Notes under the pieces: generated by a model
Database searches by the model: none
What the model was told of the DNA's origin: nothing
What the model saw: the letters and a program-made list of their open reading frames with translations, nothing else
NCBI RefSeq assembly: GCF_008180195.1
Contig: NZ_VTAV01000021.1
Span: forward strand, 1-64,000
From: Sphingobacterium phlebotomi
Lineage (GTDB): Bacteria > Bacteroidota > Bacteroidia > Sphingobacteriales > Sphingobacteriaceae
DNA: 64,000 nucleotides
Reading direction: 5' to 3'
Program-made: the position numbers and the translations under genes
Shown: positions 9,024 to 18,077 of the stretch, piece after piece
Layout: the number at the start of each line of letters is the position of its first letter
Position numbering within the stretch: the first letter of the stretch is position 1

Positions 9024-9925
9024 AAATGCTCTTTATACGCCAGTTTACGGATACTCCGCTCCAGTTCTGTACGATTTTTTTCAGACAACGCAATTGGTCG
9101 TTCTATTATGTCCTTCAGATCATTCAATTGCGCCAATGTACGTACACCTACTGCAGCTACATCCACGACAGGACGACTGAGGACGTACGTTAGTAAAAGA
9201 TGGGTTTTACTGATACCTAACGAAGATGCTAGTTTTTCTACGTTCCGTTGTGCACGTCCTACTTCTCCTGAAGTCAATTGCAAATAGTCCTTCGCAGGTT
9301 TATCAATTAACAATCCCTGTGTCAGTGCGCCACGACTGATAACGGAAATATTTTTCTCCTCCAAGAGAGGAAAAACAACTTCCGATCTACGATCTAATAG
9401 ATTATATTGCATCATGACACTAACAATATTAGACTTTCTGGCATATTCTCCGATTACGTTCGGGCGTATAGAAGAAAGCCCATAATAGCGAATCTTGCCT
9501 TCTTTCACCAACTGCTCAAAGGCTTCTATAATTTCATCGATAGGATCTTCTATTGTTCCGCCATGCAATTGATATAAGTCAATATAGTCTGTATTCAGCC
9601 GTGCCAATGAGGCATCTACGGCCTTCACGATGTAAGATTTAGAGGCTTTCCAATCCCATGTACTGCCGTCCGAACGCCATTGATTGCCGACCTTGGTTGC
9701 TAGAACGACTTTATCACGTATGGGCGCTAATACTTGGCCGATCATATCTTCGTTCATGCCACGCTCATACAAATCGGCCGTATCAAAATAATTTATGCCC
9801 AATTCGAAGGCACGCTGCAAGACTTCTGTGTTTTGTTTTGTAGCGCCACCTTTAAGCGACATCGTCCCTATACCGATGGGTGCTATCTCCAGTTCTGAAT
9901 GACCTAATTTCGTTAACGCTATCAT
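9020..9925 (-). CDS. Aldo/keto reductase
   Basis: A 301-residue TIM-barrel NADPH oxidoreductase. The catalytic tetrad is visible: Asp48 and Tyr53 (YFDTADLYERG), Lys78 (VLATKVG) and His121 (LYQLHGG). The NADP-binding end has SSLGISKTHLLLTYVLSRP. It resembles the YghZ/Tas-like aldo/keto reductases that act on aldehydes or ketones of unknown identity. It is the third gene of a minus-strand operon, 4 bp after the FKBP gene. The stop codon is embedded in the terminator hairpin. Confidence 0.9.
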   Translation of the reverse strand: MIALTKLGHSELEIAPIGIGTMSLKGGATKQNTEVLQRAFELGINYFDTADLYERGMNEDMIGQVLAPIRDKVVLATKVGNQWRSDGSTWDWKASKSYIVKAVDASLARLNTDYIDLYQLHGGTIEDPIDEIIEAFEQLVKEGKIRYYGLSSIRPNVIGEYARKSNIVSVMMQYNLLDRRSEVVFPLLEEKNISVISRGALTQGLLIDKPAKDYLQLTSGEVGRAQRNVEKLASSLGISKTHLLLTYVLSRPVVDVAAVGVRTLAQLNDLKDIIERPIALSEKNRTELERSIRKLAYKEHL

Positions 9926-9929
9926 TGTC

Positions 9930-10616
9930 CTACATCGTTGTTTCTTGCTCCTTTATCCCAATTAATTCAATTTCAAAAACCAACGGACTATAAGGTGGTA
10001 TATCCACCCCGGCACCACGTTCGCCATATCCCAATTTCGAGTGGATATACAACCTATATTTCGCCCCACTTGACATTAATGGAATGCCTAATTGCCATCC
10101 TTTAATGACATTAGCTAAGTCAATATTCAAAGGCTCACCACGTTCATAGGAATTGTCAAAAACCTTTCCATTCGCCAATGTGCCTTTATAATGTACCTGT
10201 ACTTCATCGTCTCCCGTTGGTTTTGCTCCGCTCCCCTCTTGAATCACTTCATAATAAAGTCCGTCTTGGAAATGTTGTATACCAGGCTTTTCCTTAATCG
10301 TATCGAAAAATACCGTTTCTTCTTCCTTGAATGCATTGATTCTTTCCTCAGCTGCTTTGGCGAATGCGGCCTTAATAATACGTATCCCCTCCTCTTCGCC
10401 AATCAGTTCCTCATTTCCTTGTATAGCATCATTTACACCCTGTAAAAAAGTTTCCGAATTAATCGCAATGCCGCTGCTCGCAAGTGAAGAGCCTACATCC
10501 TTACCCAATGCATAGGAGACAGAATCCGCATTCGATTTTAAAACCTGTCCTTGCGTTGCGGAGACACCTGTAAATGTAATTGCCATCACGGCAAACCCAA
10601 TCTTCTTTATATTCAT
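9930..10616 (-). CDS. FKBP-type peptidyl-prolyl isomerase, exported (Mip/FkpA-like)
   Basis: A 228-residue protein with an N-terminal signal peptide (MNIKKIGFAVMAITFTG, cleavage after SATQGQ region). Residues 30-115 form the helical dimerisation domain (SYALGKDVGSSL, FLQGVNDAI). The FKBP domain follows from about 120: VQVHYKGTLANGKVFDNSY, then GWQLGIPLM and YGERGAG..IPPYSPLVFEIEL. It is predicted to act as a periplasmic fold catalyst and chaperone. Its ATG overlaps the stop of the upstream glycosyltransferase by ATGA, so translation is probably coupled. Confidence 0.9.
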   Translation of the reverse strand: MNIKKIGFAVMAITFTGVSATQGQVLKSNADSVSYALGKDVGSSLASSGIAINSETFLQGVNDAIQGNEELIGEEEGIRIIKAAFAKAAEERINAFKEEETVFFDTIKEKPGIQHFQDGLYYEVIQEGSGAKPTGDDEVQVHYKGTLANGKVFDNSYERGEPLNIDLANVIKGWQLGIPLMSSGAKYRLYIHSKLGYGERGAGVDIPPYSPLVFEIELIGIKEQETTM

Positions 10617-11602
10617 TGTTTATATTTTTCCACTATTTTCGTCACAATTTCCCTTGTCATATTAGGATAGTCAACCGTAACTTTGATTTTACTGTTTAAC
10701 CATGCTTCAATAGCATAATCGAACTTTTTCTTCAAACTATTAATCACCGGAACACCCATCTGTTCTAAAGCTGCTGCATTTAAATGCTGTTCATATTGGT
10801 TTTTCATTGGAATCACCAATAATTTCTTTTCCAGAAATAGCGCCTCAGCGGGTGTTTCAAATCCGGCACCACACAGTACACCTGAAGCATTCGCCATACT
10901 TTTTACAAATGTATCGCTCCTTATCGGATTAATGGTTACATTCTTAACCGTGAATTTCTTTTTGTTGTGCTTGGAATAGACGTCCCACTTTACATCCGAA
11001 AACTTAGAAAGATTTTTCAGTAAATGCGCATCGTCGTATGCAGGCAAATAAACAGTATAATGTCCGTTATCTTTAGGGTCAAGCTGACGGATAGACTCTC
11101 GTATCACGGGCGTATAAATATGGTCGTGATAGGCTTTGAAGTGAAATCCATAGGCCATACTTGAAGGAGCATAATTTTTCATAATGAACTTACCCAACAT
11201 GTCCGTTTCCTCTGGTTTAGGACTTGCGGGGTGTAATGCGCCTATCTGATGACTAAGCCCAATGCACGGAATTTCCCGTGTTTGACACGCCCAAGCCGAA
11301 ATAGGCTCGAAATCATTGATGATGAGGTCATATTTTTCCACAGGCAGGCTATTTATCTCTTTCATAAATCGCCGAACAGTAGAACTCATAAACGTACGCC
11401 ACAAATCCACTCCCCCTGATTTTCCAAAAATAAAACTCAAACCATGCAGGCGGTATTTGACAGGAAACGGCAGTTCTATATCTGCTTGGATGCCGCTGAC
11501 AAGCACATCTACTTCCCCCAATGTCTGCAATATCGGAATGATGTCCAACGCTCTACATAAATGACCGTTACCTGTTCCTTGCACTGCGTACAATATCTTC
11601 AT
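10613..11602 (-). CDS. GT-B glycosyltransferase-like protein (MurG/GT28-type fold)
   Basis: A 329-residue protein that opens with YAVQGTGNGHLCRAL, the glycine-rich N-terminal acceptor-side loop of GT28-type enzymes. Its C-terminal nucleotide-sugar site reads GVLCGAGFETPAEALFLEKK followed by IPMKNQYEQHLNAAAL. These features match a widespread uncharacterised Bacteroidota family of UDP-glycosyltransferase-like proteins. Acceptor and sugar are unknown. It is the first gene of the GT-FKBP-AKR operon and is divergent from the phospholipase-like gene. Confidence 0.8.
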   Translation of the reverse strand: MKILYAVQGTGNGHLCRALDIIPILQTLGEVDVLVSGIQADIELPFPVKYRLHGLSFIFGKSGGVDLWRTFMSSTVRRFMKEINSLPVEKYDLIINDFEPISAWACQTREIPCIGLSHQIGALHPASPKPEETDMLGKFIMKNYAPSSMAYGFHFKAYHDHIYTPVIRESIRQLDPKDNGHYTVYLPAYDDAHLLKNLSKFSDVKWDVYSKHNKKKFTVKNVTINPIRSDTFVKSMANASGVLCGAGFETPAEALFLEKKLLVIPMKNQYEQHLNAAALEQMGVPVINSLKKKFDYAIEAWLNSKIKVTVDYPNMTREIVTKIVEKYKQ

Positions 11603-11717
11603 TATATCGCTTTCTTTTAAGTGTCCAAAGTACTAATTTTCCTTCATTTAGGGAACAGATAATCTACTTTAATTTAAATTTATTATCTTTAGTACAAACC
11701 ATCTATACGAGTGAATT

Positions 11718-12659
11718 ATGTACAATAAATATTGTTACCTTATTAGCATGTTCCTTATTCTAATGCTCAGTTCATGGGGATTTTATGCGCACAAAAAAAT
11801 TAATCACGCAGCCGTGTTTACACTACCTACACAACTGGCAACATTCTACAAAAAGCATATAGATGTGATCACGGAAAAAGCCGTGGACGCAGATAAAAGA
11901 TGTTACGTTGATTCTTTAGAGTCTCCTAGACATTTTATTGACATCGAAGAGTATGAAGACGGCGATATGGATTCCATTCCCATACATTGGAGTCGTGCGA
12001 CAGCGAAATTTCAAGAACGTAAGTTACGTGCAAGCGGCATCGTACCTTGGCAGATATATTTCACCTATCAGAAATTGGTAAAGGCATTTCGGGATCATAA
12101 CACAGATGCCATCATTCGCCATTCCGCCGATTTAGGCCACTATGTGTCGGATGCACACGTGCCGCTCCACACAACGCGGAACTATAATGGCCAACTGACC
12201 GGACAAATTGGTATTCATGCTTTTTGGGAAAGCAGATTGCCGGAGATGTTTGCCGATGAATATAACCTGTTCGCTGGAAAAGCCCAGTACCTTGATAACC
12301 CACTCGATTCTGCATGGGTTATTGTACGGGAAAGTCATGCTTTAGTTGATTCGGTACTATTATTCGAAAAAAAACTCTCCGAAACCTTCCCGAAACATCT
12401 GCAACGAAGTTATATTACACGGAACAATGTACTTATTTCTACGTATTCGGACGCGTATGCCCGTGCTTACCATCAGCGTATGCAGGGTATGGTAGAAGAT
12501 CGTATGCGAAAATCCATTCAACGGACGGGCTCTTTTTGGTTTTCAGCTTGGGTAGATGCCGGCCAGCCTGCTTTAAAGGGCAAATTCAAACCCGATCAAA
12601 AAGACGAAGAAACGGAGATTGAATACAAGAAAATTATCGGACGGGAGGAATGGCATTGA
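11718..12659 (+). CDS. Zinc-dependent phospholipase C / S1-P1 nuclease-like protein, exported
   Basis: A 313-residue protein with an N-terminal hydrophobic segment leading into SSWGFYAHKKINH, the Trp-plus-His zinc site that starts mature S1/P1-PLC proteins. Further metal-site motifs are RHFIDIEEYE, ADLGHYVSDAHVPLHTT and GIHAFWESRL. It is predicted to be a trinuclear-zinc hydrolase acting outside the cytoplasmic membrane on phosphodiesters; lipid versus nucleic acid cannot be decided. The C-terminus overlaps the convergent MocR gene by 26 bp. Confidence 0.85.
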   Translation: MYNKYCYLISMFLILMLSSWGFYAHKKINHAAVFTLPTQLATFYKKHIDVITEKAVDADKRCYVDSLESPRHFIDIEEYEDGDMDSIPIHWSRATAKFQERKLRASGIVPWQIYFTYQKLVKAFRDHNTDAIIRHSADLGHYVSDAHVPLHTTRNYNGQLTGQIGIHAFWESRLPEMFADEYNLFAGKAQYLDNPLDSAWVIVRESHALVDSVLLFEKKLSETFPKHLQRSYITRNNVLISTYSDAYARAYHQRMQGMVEDRMRKSIQRTGSFWFSAWVDAGQPALKGKFKPDQKDEETEIEYKKIIGREEWH

Positions 12660-14139
12660 CGGAATCCATACATTTCCACAATATTTCCAATGCCTGCTCA
12701 ATTTCGGTTTCATTTAAATGACCGAATCCTAACCGCATGGCGGATAATGTATTATTCTGATACAATAAATTCTTTGGAATAAATAAGTCCTCGTTTCTAC
12801 ATAAATTTGCGATTTGAAAAAGCGAAAAACGCTTATCCCAAGTTGTCCATAAGGCTAAACCGCCCGAAGGCTTTTGGAACGCTACGCGTCCATTAAAGCG
12901 CGTTTCTAGAATTTCGCAGAACAAATCCCGTCGTTCACGATATACTTTCAGCGATTTTTTGAGATGTCGATGAATCTCCCCCTCCTCTATCATTTCGCCT
13001 AAAGCCTGTTCCATAATCACATCTCCTTGCCTATCGATGATGCCGAGATATTTACGCATTTCCGCAATAAGATTATCCGGAGCTACGACAAACCCTGTCC
13101 GAAAAGCTGGCGCAAGCGATTTTCCGAAGGAACCGACGTACACCACCATCCCGTCAATATCCCCACTTGCTAAAGGCATAACCGCCGTCTGTTCGTATTG
13201 AAAGTCATAATCGTAATCATCTTCCACAATCAGAAAACCATATTCCCGTGCCAACTGCAGTAAGGTGATTCGTTTTTGTGCAGATAAAGTTACTGTCGTA
13301 GGGTAATGATGATGTGGCGTAACATAAACCATACGAATCTCACCTGGTTTAAAATGTGTGCGGATGTAATCTATATTAATACCGCTTTCATCTATTGGAA
13401 TAGTGCGTACCCTTGCACCCATTTTCTGAAAAACCATATTAGCAGAAAACATACTTAAATCGCCCACCAAAACTTGATCGCCTTTCGAAAGCAAGATCTG
13501 CGAAATGATGTATAAACTCATTTCCACACTGCGCGTGATGAGCAAGTTATTTTTTGAAATATGTAAACCCCGAGAGAAATTCAAGTAGTTGCTCAACTGT
13601 TCTCGAAAATATTCACTCCCTTCCATCTGATGTCTTATAAGGCGCTTCAAATTGTGTTTACGTTTCATCGAAGCACTGTACCATCGGGAAAGATGTTGCA
13701 TTTGTGTTAGGCGTATATCTGGCTGTCCATCATTGAAAATCAGACTGCAATCCGAAGATTCGAAAGGATTATCCAAAATGGTCGATTCCCGAAATACGAA
13801 CCCTGTATGGGTCGGGTACTTCGCTAGTGAAATCAATTTTTCGTAAGGTTTATCGAGTTTTACTTGTTGAGATTGATTGATAACAAATGTACCTTTGTTT
13901 GGCCTTACTTCAACCCATCCTTGCGCATCCAATTCATCGTAGATAGCGATAACCGTCTTTCGATGCACCTGCAACACTTCACTCAATGCCCTTGTTCCCG
14001 GTAGCTTCGTGCCCACCAATAAATATCCACGCTGAACGGCATTTATCACCTGTTGGGAAACCTGTAAATATATAGGTTGTACAGATGTTCTGTCAATAAG
14101 TACAAAACTGGAGAACAAATCTAAAACCGGACTACTCAT
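12634..14139 (-). CDS. MocR/PdxR-type regulator (GntR HTH plus aminotransferase domain)
   Basis: 501 residues from ATG 14139. A longer frame to 14211 would overlap the divergent receptor gene and begins with non-conserved sequence. Residues 20-90 are a GntR winged helix (PIYLQVSQQVINAVQRG, LPGTRALSEVLQVHRKTV, GTFV). The remainder is a fold-type I aminotransferase domain with VEDDYDYDFQYE and the PLP lysine in VGSFGKSLAPAFRTGF. MocR proteins sense PLP or amine ligands and often control B6, GABA or taurine genes. The divergent TonB receptor 52 bp away is the obvious target, besides autoregulation. Confidence 0.9.
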   Translation of the reverse strand: MSSPVLDLFSSFVLIDRTSVQPIYLQVSQQVINAVQRGYLLVGTKLPGTRALSEVLQVHRKTVIAIYDELDAQGWVEVRPNKGTFVINQSQQVKLDKPYEKLISLAKYPTHTGFVFRESTILDNPFESSDCSLIFNDGQPDIRLTQMQHLSRWYSASMKRKHNLKRLIRHQMEGSEYFREQLSNYLNFSRGLHISKNNLLITRSVEMSLYIISQILLSKGDQVLVGDLSMFSANMVFQKMGARVRTIPIDESGINIDYIRTHFKPGEIRMVYVTPHHHYPTTVTLSAQKRITLLQLAREYGFLIVEDDYDYDFQYEQTAVMPLASGDIDGMVVYVGSFGKSLAPAFRTGFVVAPDNLIAEMRKYLGIIDRQGDVIMEQALGEMIEEGEIHRHLKKSLKVYRERRDLFCEILETRFNGRVAFQKPSGGLALWTTWDKRFSLFQIANLCRNEDLFIPKNLLYQNNTLSAMRLGFGHLNETEIEQALEILWKCMDSVNAIPPVR

Positions 14140-14191
14140 CTTATTAAAATTGGAACCATATAACAATCCGGAAAGATAATATTTTTGCCGC
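14140..14191. promoter_or_regulatory. Divergent MocR/TonB-receptor control region
   Basis: Only 52 bp lie between the two start codons, so both promoters and the MocR site must be here or inside the genes. On the plus strand TATTTTTG (14180-14187) fits TAnnTTTG but ends 4 bases before the receptor ATG. The receptor mRNA would then be nearly leaderless, or the box is fortuitous. Confidence 0.4.
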
Positions 14192-16054
14192 ATGAAATTC
14201 ATAAACAGCAATCAAATATTATTAGCCGCGGCATTTTTACCTTTGTGGGGATATGCACAAGAAACAAAACTAGACAGTATTCAGGAGGTGATGGTTCATG
14301 CAAATCGCTTACAAATTCCGTTCAGTAAAGATAACAGAAATGTGGAGATTTTAAGTGCAGAGCAAATTAAACAACTACCTGTCAAAAATTTGAATGAAGT
14401 ATTGGGGTTCTTAAATGGTGTTGACTTACGGCAACGTGGTCCTTTCGGTGCTCAGGCAGATGTAAGTATCGATGGAGGAAGTTTTGAACAGACCTTAATA
14501 TTGGTCAACGGTGCAAAGGTTTCCGATTCACAAACGGCGCACCATAGCCTAAACCTGCCTATCCCGTTAGATGCGATCGAGAGAATAGAAGTACTTCGGG
14601 GTGCAGCAGCACGTATTTACGGTATCAATGCGTTGACTGGTGCAATCAATATCATCACGAAGACTGTAAACAAAACCTCGATACAGGCCAATGTATATAC
14701 AGGAAGCCCTTTTAAAAATAGGGACGAAGAGGATAAGGATGGTATTTATTATCACGCTGGAACGCAAGTCGGAGCAGGCTGGTTTAAAGAGAAACACCAA
14801 CATCAGTTTTTTTACAACAAAGAAAAATCTAATGGTCAACGTTATAATACGGCATCCCAAAACGATAAAATATTTTATCAAGGAAACCTCGCGATAGATG
14901 ATCATAACGAAATGGAATGGTTAGGCAGTTATATGTATAATCGTTTTGGGGCTAACGGTTTTTATGCTGCTCCTGGTGACCGGGAGTCTGAAGAAATTGT
15001 AGAAACTGTATTTGCTTCTCTTGGATCCAAGCATCAGCTTTCTGAGCGTTTCTATCTTAGTCCGCGTATTACCAACCGCTATAACGAGGATGATTATCGT
15101 TATATGCGGCAGAACCTCGCTGTAGGTCGTTCACAGCATTATACCAATGCCTTCTCCATAGAGCTAAATAGTCGTTACCAAACTACCTTTGGTGACTTTG
15201 GGTTAGGTCTGGAATCCCGTTTAGATCGTATCGCAAGTTCTAATATGGGTGATCATAATCGAAACAACCACGGCGCTTATGCGGAATTTAGAACTGAGGA
15301 GATAAAAAACATGTCGGTCAATGTCGGTGCGTATATTAATTATAACACACAGTACGGCTGGCAAGTTTATCCCGGTATCGACCTAGGGTATAGCATAACG
15401 CCAAAATGGAAACTCGTATTTAATACCGGAACAAGTCAGCGTATCCCCTCTTTTACCGATCTTTACTTAAACCAACGTCCGGGAAATATCGGCAATCCGG
15501 ATTTGTTCTCGGAGGATGCCTGGCAAACCGAAGGGGCTATTAAGTTCCAAAGCACCAATTTTATTGCCCATGGAGGATATTTTTATCGAAACATCCGAAA
15601 CTTTATTGATTGGATAAAAACGGATGTAAACGATCCCTATCAACCATTTAATATTGGCAAAAATAAAGTACACGGGATAAACACCAATTTTTTATATACC
15701 TTTCAAGCAGACGATATTCGGTACAGGGTGAATCTAGGATACAATTACCTGCATGCATCTTTAGTGCAAACCGAAGACGTGATATCTAAATATAGTCTGG
15801 AAAATCTAAAACATCAGGCGAAGTTGCTCTTCATGGCAAACAATTCGGTTTGGAACGCGTCTATAGCTAACCGCTTTAATCAACGAATATCAGACAAATC
15901 TTATTTCTTGACAGATATACGGATTGGTTATAATTTCCCTTCGCTTTCCATCTATACAGATGCACAGAACATCTTTGATGTTACCTATATTGAAACAAGT
16001 GCTATTCCCATGCCAGGAAGATGGTATAGTTTAGGAGTCTTTTACCGACTATAA
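14192..16054 (+). CDS. TonB-dependent outer-membrane receptor (BtuB-like size class)
   Basis: A 620-residue receptor. The signal peptide is MKFINSNQILLAAAFLPLWG, cleaved around YAQ. The plug domain spans about 35-150: QEVMVHANR, EQIKQLPVKNLNEVLGFL, DVSIDGGSFEQTLILVNG and IERIEVLRGAAARIYG. A 22-strand barrel follows, ending in an aromatic-rich terminal strand (RWYSLGVFYRL). It has no CarboxypepD_reg domain and no SusD partner, so it is a small-ligand receptor rather than a SusC. Pairing with a MocR regulator suggests an amine or B6-like ligand (inference). Confidence 0.9.
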   Translation: MKFINSNQILLAAAFLPLWGYAQETKLDSIQEVMVHANRLQIPFSKDNRNVEILSAEQIKQLPVKNLNEVLGFLNGVDLRQRGPFGAQADVSIDGGSFEQTLILVNGAKVSDSQTAHHSLNLPIPLDAIERIEVLRGAAARIYGINALTGAINIITKTVNKTSIQANVYTGSPFKNRDEEDKDGIYYHAGTQVGAGWFKEKHQHQFFYNKEKSNGQRYNTASQNDKIFYQGNLAIDDHNEMEWLGSYMYNRFGANGFYAAPGDRESEEIVETVFASLGSKHQLSERFYLSPRITNRYNEDDYRYMRQNLAVGRSQHYTNAFSIELNSRYQTTFGDFGLGLESRLDRIASSNMGDHNRNNHGAYAEFRTEEIKNMSVNVGAYINYNTQYGWQVYPGIDLGYSITPKWKLVFNTGTSQRIPSFTDLYLNQRPGNIGNPDLFSEDAWQTEGAIKFQSTNFIAHGGYFYRNIRNFIDWIKTDVNDPYQPFNIGKNKVHGINTNFLYTFQADDIRYRVNLGYNYLHASLVQTEDVISKYSLENLKHQAKLLFMANNSVWNASIANRFNQRISDKSYFLTDIRIGYNFPSLSIYTDAQNIFDVTYIETSAIPMPGRWYSLGVFYRL

Positions 16055-16149
16055 AGAGGCTTTCACCTATTTTTATAATCCATTGACCTAAATCCTCTCC
16101 CATTTTTTTTCCTTTCCTCCGTATTTTGTTGTAACATAACACGAAACAA

Positions 16150-16692
16150 ATGGGATGGCTTACATTTTTTAAAAAGAACAAAGACGGTCGGAACGTAGCA
16201 GAAGTTCCGTCCGTTCCCGTTAATGCATCAGCAGTATCCACGGATAATACGTCTCAACTGAACGGAGCATCCGTACACGACGGACAAGGTATTTTCCTTA
16301 TCTACAATTATCTGCGACAGGATTTCGAAACGCGTGGATATAATGATGCACTAACCAGTCCCGATGAAGGCTATCGAAATGACAATATAAAATTAATTAA
16401 ATACGACCTGGAGATTTTAATCCATCAGGTCAGAACCTATCATGATTCCCTCATGAAAGACATCGAGTTTCATATTCATTCCCGAGAACGAGCCGGATTA
16501 ATAGATCTAGTCGATGAATTAAGAATCAAACAAACGGATCTGTTGGATCATATAGAAAAGGTCAAGACATTTGAACAAGCATTGCAGATAGATACCGGTT
16601 TGTATGAACGTGCTATCCTATCTTACAAACGAGGTTTTATGAAAGGCATGGCTTCCATTACCCAAGCTTATTTATTAACCAAGAGATTCTAA
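16150..16692 (+). CDS. Hypothetical protein upstream of DUF4407 gene
   Basis: A 180-residue soluble protein I do not recognise. It begins MGWLTFFKKNKDG, has a Ser/Thr/Asn-rich linker to about residue 45, and then is mostly helical, with long amphipathic stretches such as IKLIKYDLEILIHQVRTY and RAGLIDLVDELRIKQTDL that suggest coiled-coil packing. It ends 4 bp before the DUF4407 gene, so the two are almost certainly co-transcribed. The protein may be a cytoplasmic partner of that membrane protein (inference). Confidence 0.75.
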   Translation: MGWLTFFKKNKDGRNVAEVPSVPVNASAVSTDNTSQLNGASVHDGQGIFLIYNYLRQDFETRGYNDALTSPDEGYRNDNIKLIKYDLEILIHQVRTYHDSLMKDIEFHIHSRERAGLIDLVDELRIKQTDLLDHIEKVKTFEQALQIDTGLYERAILSYKRGFMKGMASITQAYLLTKRF

Positions 16693-16696
16693 ATAT

Positions 16697-17650
16697 ATGA
16701 AAGACTGGTGGTTAAAATTCGGATGTTTCTTAACAGGTTTCAATTATAATCTCGTCAAAAACTCCAGCGAGCAATCGGCAAAAAATGTTAAAAAGTACAC
16801 GTCGGCCATGTTGCTTATCGTCTTGGTGTGGTTCTTCATCGGTTATAGTTTTGCTACACGCTACCTACATTTAGCTGGTTGGGAAGGTATTTTCGGTGGT
16901 TTATTAATGAGCTTTGTGGTCATTCAAATAGAACGCATTATTATATTATCTACACGCGTCAGTACTTGGTCTACCGTATTCCGTATATTACTTGCTTTGG
17001 TGATGTCTATACTGGGTGCATTTATTATGGATCAGATTACCTTCAAAGACGATATTGAATTACGTAAAGCACAAGTAATGGACGAGCGGGTAAAAATTGC
17101 GGTCCAACAATCAGAAGAAGATATACAGAAACAAATCCAAGCCCTGGATACGATGATTGCGGCTGCCAATTTAAGATACGAGACGGTCAGCGAAGATCTT
17201 AAAAAGAATCCGGTTATCGTAACGTCTTATACTAATCGTAGTGTCACGAGAGACAGTGAAGGTAAGGAGATAAATAGTACCCAATCGACGAACAAGTCCG
17301 TCATGGAAAATCCGAAAAAGCTGGAAATGGAACAATTGCATAAACAAATCGAAACGTTACAAAATAAAAAGTTTGCATTGGCAGCTTCCATTACGTCCAT
17401 TAAAGAACGAAAGGAACAGGAGTTAAAGGCCTCTACTGGTTTTCTGGATGAATTGACATTATTGCACGATGTAGTCACGTCCTCCTCTATCGGACTTTTT
17501 GTTTATTTGCTCTTTCTATTCTTTTTTCTTGCCATTGAATTGTTCGTCTTAGTTATGAAATTAACCGAGGGCGATTCGGACTACGACAAACTACTTCGAC
17601 ATCAAACAGATATCAGGGTACAGATGTTAGAAAAACTGCGTTCCACCTAA
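16697..17650 (+). CDS. DUF4407 membrane protein
   Basis: A 317-residue protein that starts KDWWLKFGCFLTGFNYNLVK, the DUF4407 signature as I recall it. Three membrane segments cluster at about 35-115 (LLIVLVWFFIGYSF, IFGGLLMSFVVIQ, FRILLALVMSILGAFIM). A charged, Gln/Lys-rich coiled-coil region spans roughly 120-250. A final strong membrane segment lies near 262-290 (GLFVYLLFLFFFLAIELFVL). The arrangement resembles a membrane-anchored coiled-coil hairpin. The function is unknown. The operon context with two small unknown genes is the only clue. Confidence 0.85.
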   Translation: MKDWWLKFGCFLTGFNYNLVKNSSEQSAKNVKKYTSAMLLIVLVWFFIGYSFATRYLHLAGWEGIFGGLLMSFVVIQIERIIILSTRVSTWSTVFRILLALVMSILGAFIMDQITFKDDIELRKAQVMDERVKIAVQQSEEDIQKQIQALDTMIAAANLRYETVSEDLKKNPVIVTSYTNRSVTRDSEGKEINSTQSTNKSVMENPKKLEMEQLHKQIETLQNKKFALAASITSIKERKEQELKASTGFLDELTLLHDVVTSSSIGLFVYLLFLFFFLAIELFVLVMKLTEGDSDYDKLLRHQTDIRVQMLEKLRST

Positions 17651-17708
17651 ACAAAGCTATATTAGATATTGTTATTCATTATATTAAACAACTAAAAACA
17701 AATATATT

Positions 17709-18011
17709 ATGTCATTCAAAGAAACATTTATTGTAAACGGCGAAAACCTGTTAAAGAAAATAAAGGAAATTATTGCCGATGGCAACGTCACTAAAATTAG
17801 CATCTCGGATAAATCCGGAAAAGAAATCATGAGTTTTCCCGTCACGATTGGAGTCGTAGGTGTGGTATTCGCCCCCATATTCGCTGCTGTAGGAGCTTTA
17901 GCTGCACTTCTTACAGAATGTAAAATCACCGTGGAAAAGCGAAAAGACGACGATGTTCCTCCTTCAAACGAACCTCCAAAAGAAGAAGGAACGATTATAG
18001 AGGTTAAGTAA
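17709..18011 (+). CDS. DUF4342 protein
   Basis: A 100-residue protein matching DUF4342: an N-terminal part with NGENLLKKIKEIIADGNVTK, a short beta region (ISISDKSGKEIMSFPV), one hydrophobic glycine/alanine-rich segment (TIGVVGVVFAPIFAAVGALA) and a Pro/Glu-rich acidic tail. The family is small, membrane-associated and uncharacterised. It follows the DUF4407 gene by 58 bp, probably within the same transcription unit. Confidence 0.85.
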   Translation: MSFKETFIVNGENLLKKIKEIIADGNVTKISISDKSGKEIMSFPVTIGVVGVVFAPIFAAVGALAALLTECKITVEKRKDDDVPPSNEPPKEEGTIIEVK

Positions 18012-18077
18012 AGGTAAGTTTCCAAAACCAATTGCTTTGGATACTTGTTATGATTACAACACATAACATAAAATATC

